A stretch of 15,638 nt of DNA from Cyclobacteriaceae bacterium. Lineage in GTDB: Bacteria > Bacteroidota > Bacteroidia > Cytophagales > Cyclobacteriaceae. Of the stretch, positions 13,895-15,638 are shown piece by piece. A program made the translations under genes and the position numbers. Positions within the stretch are counted from its first letter, which is position 1; each line of letters begins with the position of its first letter. Where the stretch lies: NCBI GenBank assembly GCA_025455225.1, contig JALOMY010000125.1:1-15638 (forward strand), written 5' to 3'. The notes under the pieces are model-generated. The model made no database searches. It was not told the DNA's origin and was given only the letters and a program-made list of their open reading frames with translations.

Positions 13895-13914
13895 ATTCTC
13901 TTTCGCAAGAGAAT
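13895..13914 (+). promoter_or_regulatory. Perfect 8-bp hairpin in the DUF1801 leader
   Basis: ATTCTCTT (13895-13902), loop TCGC, AAGAGAAT (13907-13914). It ends 16 bases before the ATG at 13931 and has no T tract, so it is not a terminator. It could be an operator or a leader structure affecting translation. Confidence 0.4.
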
Positions 13915-13930
13915 CCTTAAAAATCAACCC

Positions 13931-14341
13931 ATGAAAACTAAACCGAATGTTCTGAACCCGGACATTCAAAGCTACAACAACGCTCAATCACCTGAGGAGA
14001 AGGCAATCTGCAATACACTCTCCAAAGCGATTGTTCAGCAACTACCAGAAGCGGAAAATAAAATCTGGCATGCCCATCCGGTGTGGTTCCTGGAGGGTAA
14101 TCCTGTGGTGGGGTACAGTAAATTAAAAGGCGGCATTCGTCTATTGTTCTGGAGCGGCCAGTCATTTGATGAACCTGATCTGCATAATGAAGGAAGTTTT
14201 AAAGCCGCAGAGGCACGGTACACTTCGGTTAAACAGATCAACCAGGCAGACCTGAAACGATGGCTTGAAAAAGCCCGGGAAATTCAGTGGGATTACAAGA
14301 ACATCGTTAAACGCAAAGGCGTACTGGAACGATTGAAATAG
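13931..14341 (+). CDS. DUF1801 domain protein
   Basis: This 136-residue cytoplasmic protein matches the DUF1801 (YdhG-like) family. The recognisable parts are DIQSYNNAQSPEEKAICNTL at the start, the core ENKIWHAHPVWFLEGNPVVGYSKLKGGIRLLFWSGQ, and a helical C-terminal tail. The fold is frataxin-like, and some relatives have been described as iron chaperones, but the function here is unknown. No metal-site motif can be assigned with confidence. It begins a new unit after the terminator at 13735-13771 and is preceded by an AT-rich leader with a small hairpin. The next gene is 111 bases downstream. Confidence 0.8.
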   Translation: MKTKPNVLNPDIQSYNNAQSPEEKAICNTLSKAIVQQLPEAENKIWHAHPVWFLEGNPVVGYSKLKGGIRLLFWSGQSFDEPDLHNEGSFKAAEARYTSVKQINQADLKRWLEKAREIQWDYKNIVKRKGVLERLK

Positions 14342-14452
14342 AACACGATTGAAAACCATCCCTGCAAGAATAGGAAACCTGATTGCGTCTAAACAAAGAA
14401 TTGATGTTTACAGCACCACTACAATTGCATTCCTAATTTTATCCATAGCCGG

Positions 14453-14644
14453 ATGGACAATTTCAATTTTATAACCGGCCTGCTGAATCTAGCTGCAGGC
14501 ATTTTTGCAACCCTTATTGGCTTTAGGGTATTGAAACCCTTCAATCCGAAATGGCAGGAAATTACCAAGTATTACCTGCTGGTGTTTAAATATGGCGGTA
14601 TTGCAATTATTATCTGGGGCATTTTCAAAATGGTTTCCTCTTAA
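14453..14644 (+). CDS. Hypothetical small membrane protein, 63 residues
   Basis: I do not recognize a named family. The protein has two hydrophobic segments, residues about 5-26 (FITGLLNLAAGIFATLIGFR) and about 41-60 (YLLVFKYGGIAIIIWGIFKM). They are separated by a short polar loop, RVLKPFNPKWQEITKYY. This is a plausible two-helix inner-membrane protein with both ends on the same side. Its ATG at 14453 follows an AT-rich spacer, and the next gene starts 22 bases after its stop. That next gene encodes another membrane-anchored protein, which suggests co-transcription. No function can be inferred. Confidence 0.6.
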   Translation: MDNFNFITGLLNLAAGIFATLIGFRVLKPFNPKWQEITKYYLLVFKYGGIAIIIWGIFKMVSS

Positions 14645-14666
14645 ATTGCATCTTGACTAAATTCGG

Positions 14667-15638
14667 ATGCGCATACTCAGGCTTGCAGGCTTTTGGTTCT
14701 TATTCCTTCTGGTCACGTTTATAACCTATTTGGTTGGACTGATCATTACATTTTTATTCGGATCATCCTGGTATACAAACAGTGCGTATACATTGGCTTT
14801 GATGCCCAGCCTCATGACTGTTTCGGTTGGTATTATTATCCTGTTTATTTTTTATTCGCATTCCAACCAAAAGACTATTGCCGGGTTGAGCCCTGGATTA
14901 GTAGTTTTCTCCCTTTACCTATTGGCAGGTTGCGGTTTGCTCGGTTACTTCGATTATAAGGAAGAACCCATTCAAAATTCATCAGATGTACAGTCCGGAT
15001 TTATAAATAGCAAAGGAGTTTCACTCTATTACCATCAAAGCATCCCGGATAAAAAATACGCCCCAGTCATCCTGGTACTTCACGGTGGTCCGGGTTCCGG
15101 ATCTTATTCCATCCGGGCAGCCCTTAGCGACTCCCTGGACAAGCAATTCCGGATGGTTTATTTCGATCAGCGGGCTACGGGCCGGTCGTCATGGGCGGAT
15201 TCTTTTACACTTGACGATTACATTAACGACATGGAGAGCATTCGCAAGGCATTAAATATTAAAACCTGGTACTTGCTTTCTGTCTCGTGGGGAACAGTGC
15301 TTGCCCATGAATACACCACTCGATACCCTGAACAGGTTGAGGGTATTATCAATTGGGGAGGATTGATTTCAAGCCAGGCTGAAACCAGAACAATGATTCA
15401 TAATCTCATTGAATATTACACTGAATCTAACGATTCCTTGGAAGTTTCCATTTGGAATAACTGGATGAATCAAAGCAAGCCTTACAATCGTCTCCAAACC
15501 CTTCGGGTACTCAACCGGGTAAATCAATTGGGAATAAAATCAACTTACGATAAGGCTCAACAAACAAAACGGATACTTGAATACAGAAGAAGAGCTATGC
15601 AAGAATGGAATTATACGAAGGGTGAATTAGGTACCAAC
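14667..15638 (+). CDS. Membrane-anchored alpha/beta hydrolase, prolyl iminopeptidase-like, incomplete at window end
   Basis: The frame is open from the ATG at 14667 to the last base: 324 residues and no stop, so the 3' end is missing. Residues 1-95 contain three predicted membrane helices (about 6-31, 42-63, 73-94). From about residue 110 an alpha/beta hydrolase domain follows, with the oxyanion motif HGGPGSGS (139-146) and the strand YFDQRATGRSS (165-175). The nucleophile elbow is LLSVSWGTVLAHEYTTRYP, with S207. These are features of the prolyl iminopeptidase (S33) group, but two signatures differ. DQRGxG is DQRATG, and the usual G-G-S-W-G elbow is S-V-S-W-G. The acid and base of the triad lie beyond or near the edge and cannot be verified. 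Its substrate is unknown. Confidence 0.82.
   Translation, partial: MRILRLAGFWFLFLLVTFITYLVGLIITFLFGSSWYTNSAYTLALMPSLMTVSVGIIILFIFYSHSNQKTIAGLSPGLVVFSLYLLAGCGLLGYFDYKEEPIQNSSDVQSGFINSKGVSLYYHQSIPDKKYAPVILVLHGGPGSGSYSIRAALSDSLDKQFRMVYFDQRATGRSSWADSFTLDDYINDMESIRKALNIKTWYLLSVSWGTVLAHEYTTRYPEQVEGIINWGGLISSQAETRTMIHNLIEYYTESNDSLEVSIWNNWMNQSKPYNRLQTLRVLNRVNQLGIKSTYDKAQQTKRILEYRRRAMQEWNYTKGELGTN

Noticed and set aside
14693..14959. 88-codon open frame on the plus strand
   Set aside because: It overlaps the frame starting at 14667, which encodes membrane helices and then a hydrolase domain and stays open to the window end.

Overview
The window looks like a chromosomal segment from a member of the Bacteroidota, probably in or near the Cytophagales. 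This is an inference from gene content, from TAnnTTTG-type -7 promoter elements, from the lack of Shine-Dalgarno sequences, and from protein types common in that phylum (S10 carboxypeptidase, GH20 hexosaminidase, YpdA-like flavoprotein, DUF6132, MBL-rhodanese fusion, short Crp/Fnr regulators). No phage, IS element, CRISPR array, tRNA or rRNA was found. Most of it reads as ordinary chromosome.

Layout. Bases 1-1027 (+) carry the 3' end of dnaE and then thioredoxin, closed by a strong terminator. Bases 4532-1101 (-) form a compact four-gene run: YpdA-like reductase, YkgJ-type cysteine-cluster protein, a broken P1/DmpA peptidase, and a class IV aminotransferase. Bases 4804-5532 and 5784-7688 (+) are a stand-alone alpha/beta hydrolase and an exported GH20 hexosaminidase. 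Bases 7872-9042 (+) hold a broken Crp/Fnr-family regulator followed by a YceI gene. Bases 9262-10734 (+) encode a secreted S10 carboxypeptidase. Bases 10873-13709 (+) are a probable sulfur and redox module: DUF6132 membrane protein, a 66-residue basic protein, a c-type heme lipoprotein, an ETHE1-like MBL-rhodanese fusion, and a single-domain rhodanese, ended by a terminator. Bases 13931-15638 (+) carry a DUF1801 protein, a small membrane protein, and the start of a membrane-anchored alpha/beta hydrolase that runs off the window.

How the parts may work together. The two transcription units of the sulfur module (starts 10873 and 11938) are each preceded by a perfect GTGA-N6-TCAC palindrome. In both, its centre lies 33.5 bases upstream of a TTTG (-7) element. 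That matches class II activation by a Crp/Fnr-family protein and suggests one co-regulated persulfide-handling regulon containing a heme c protein. The yceI gene has two copies of a different, FNR-like 14-mer placed at nearly the same distance from its own -7 element. The Crp/Fnr gene next to yceI and the P1 peptidase gene each appear to have lost roughly 25-30 codons in an internal out-of-frame deletion. They are either real pseudogenes or assembly faults. I see no clear novel defence or mobile system. The shared operator architecture is the most interesting signal.
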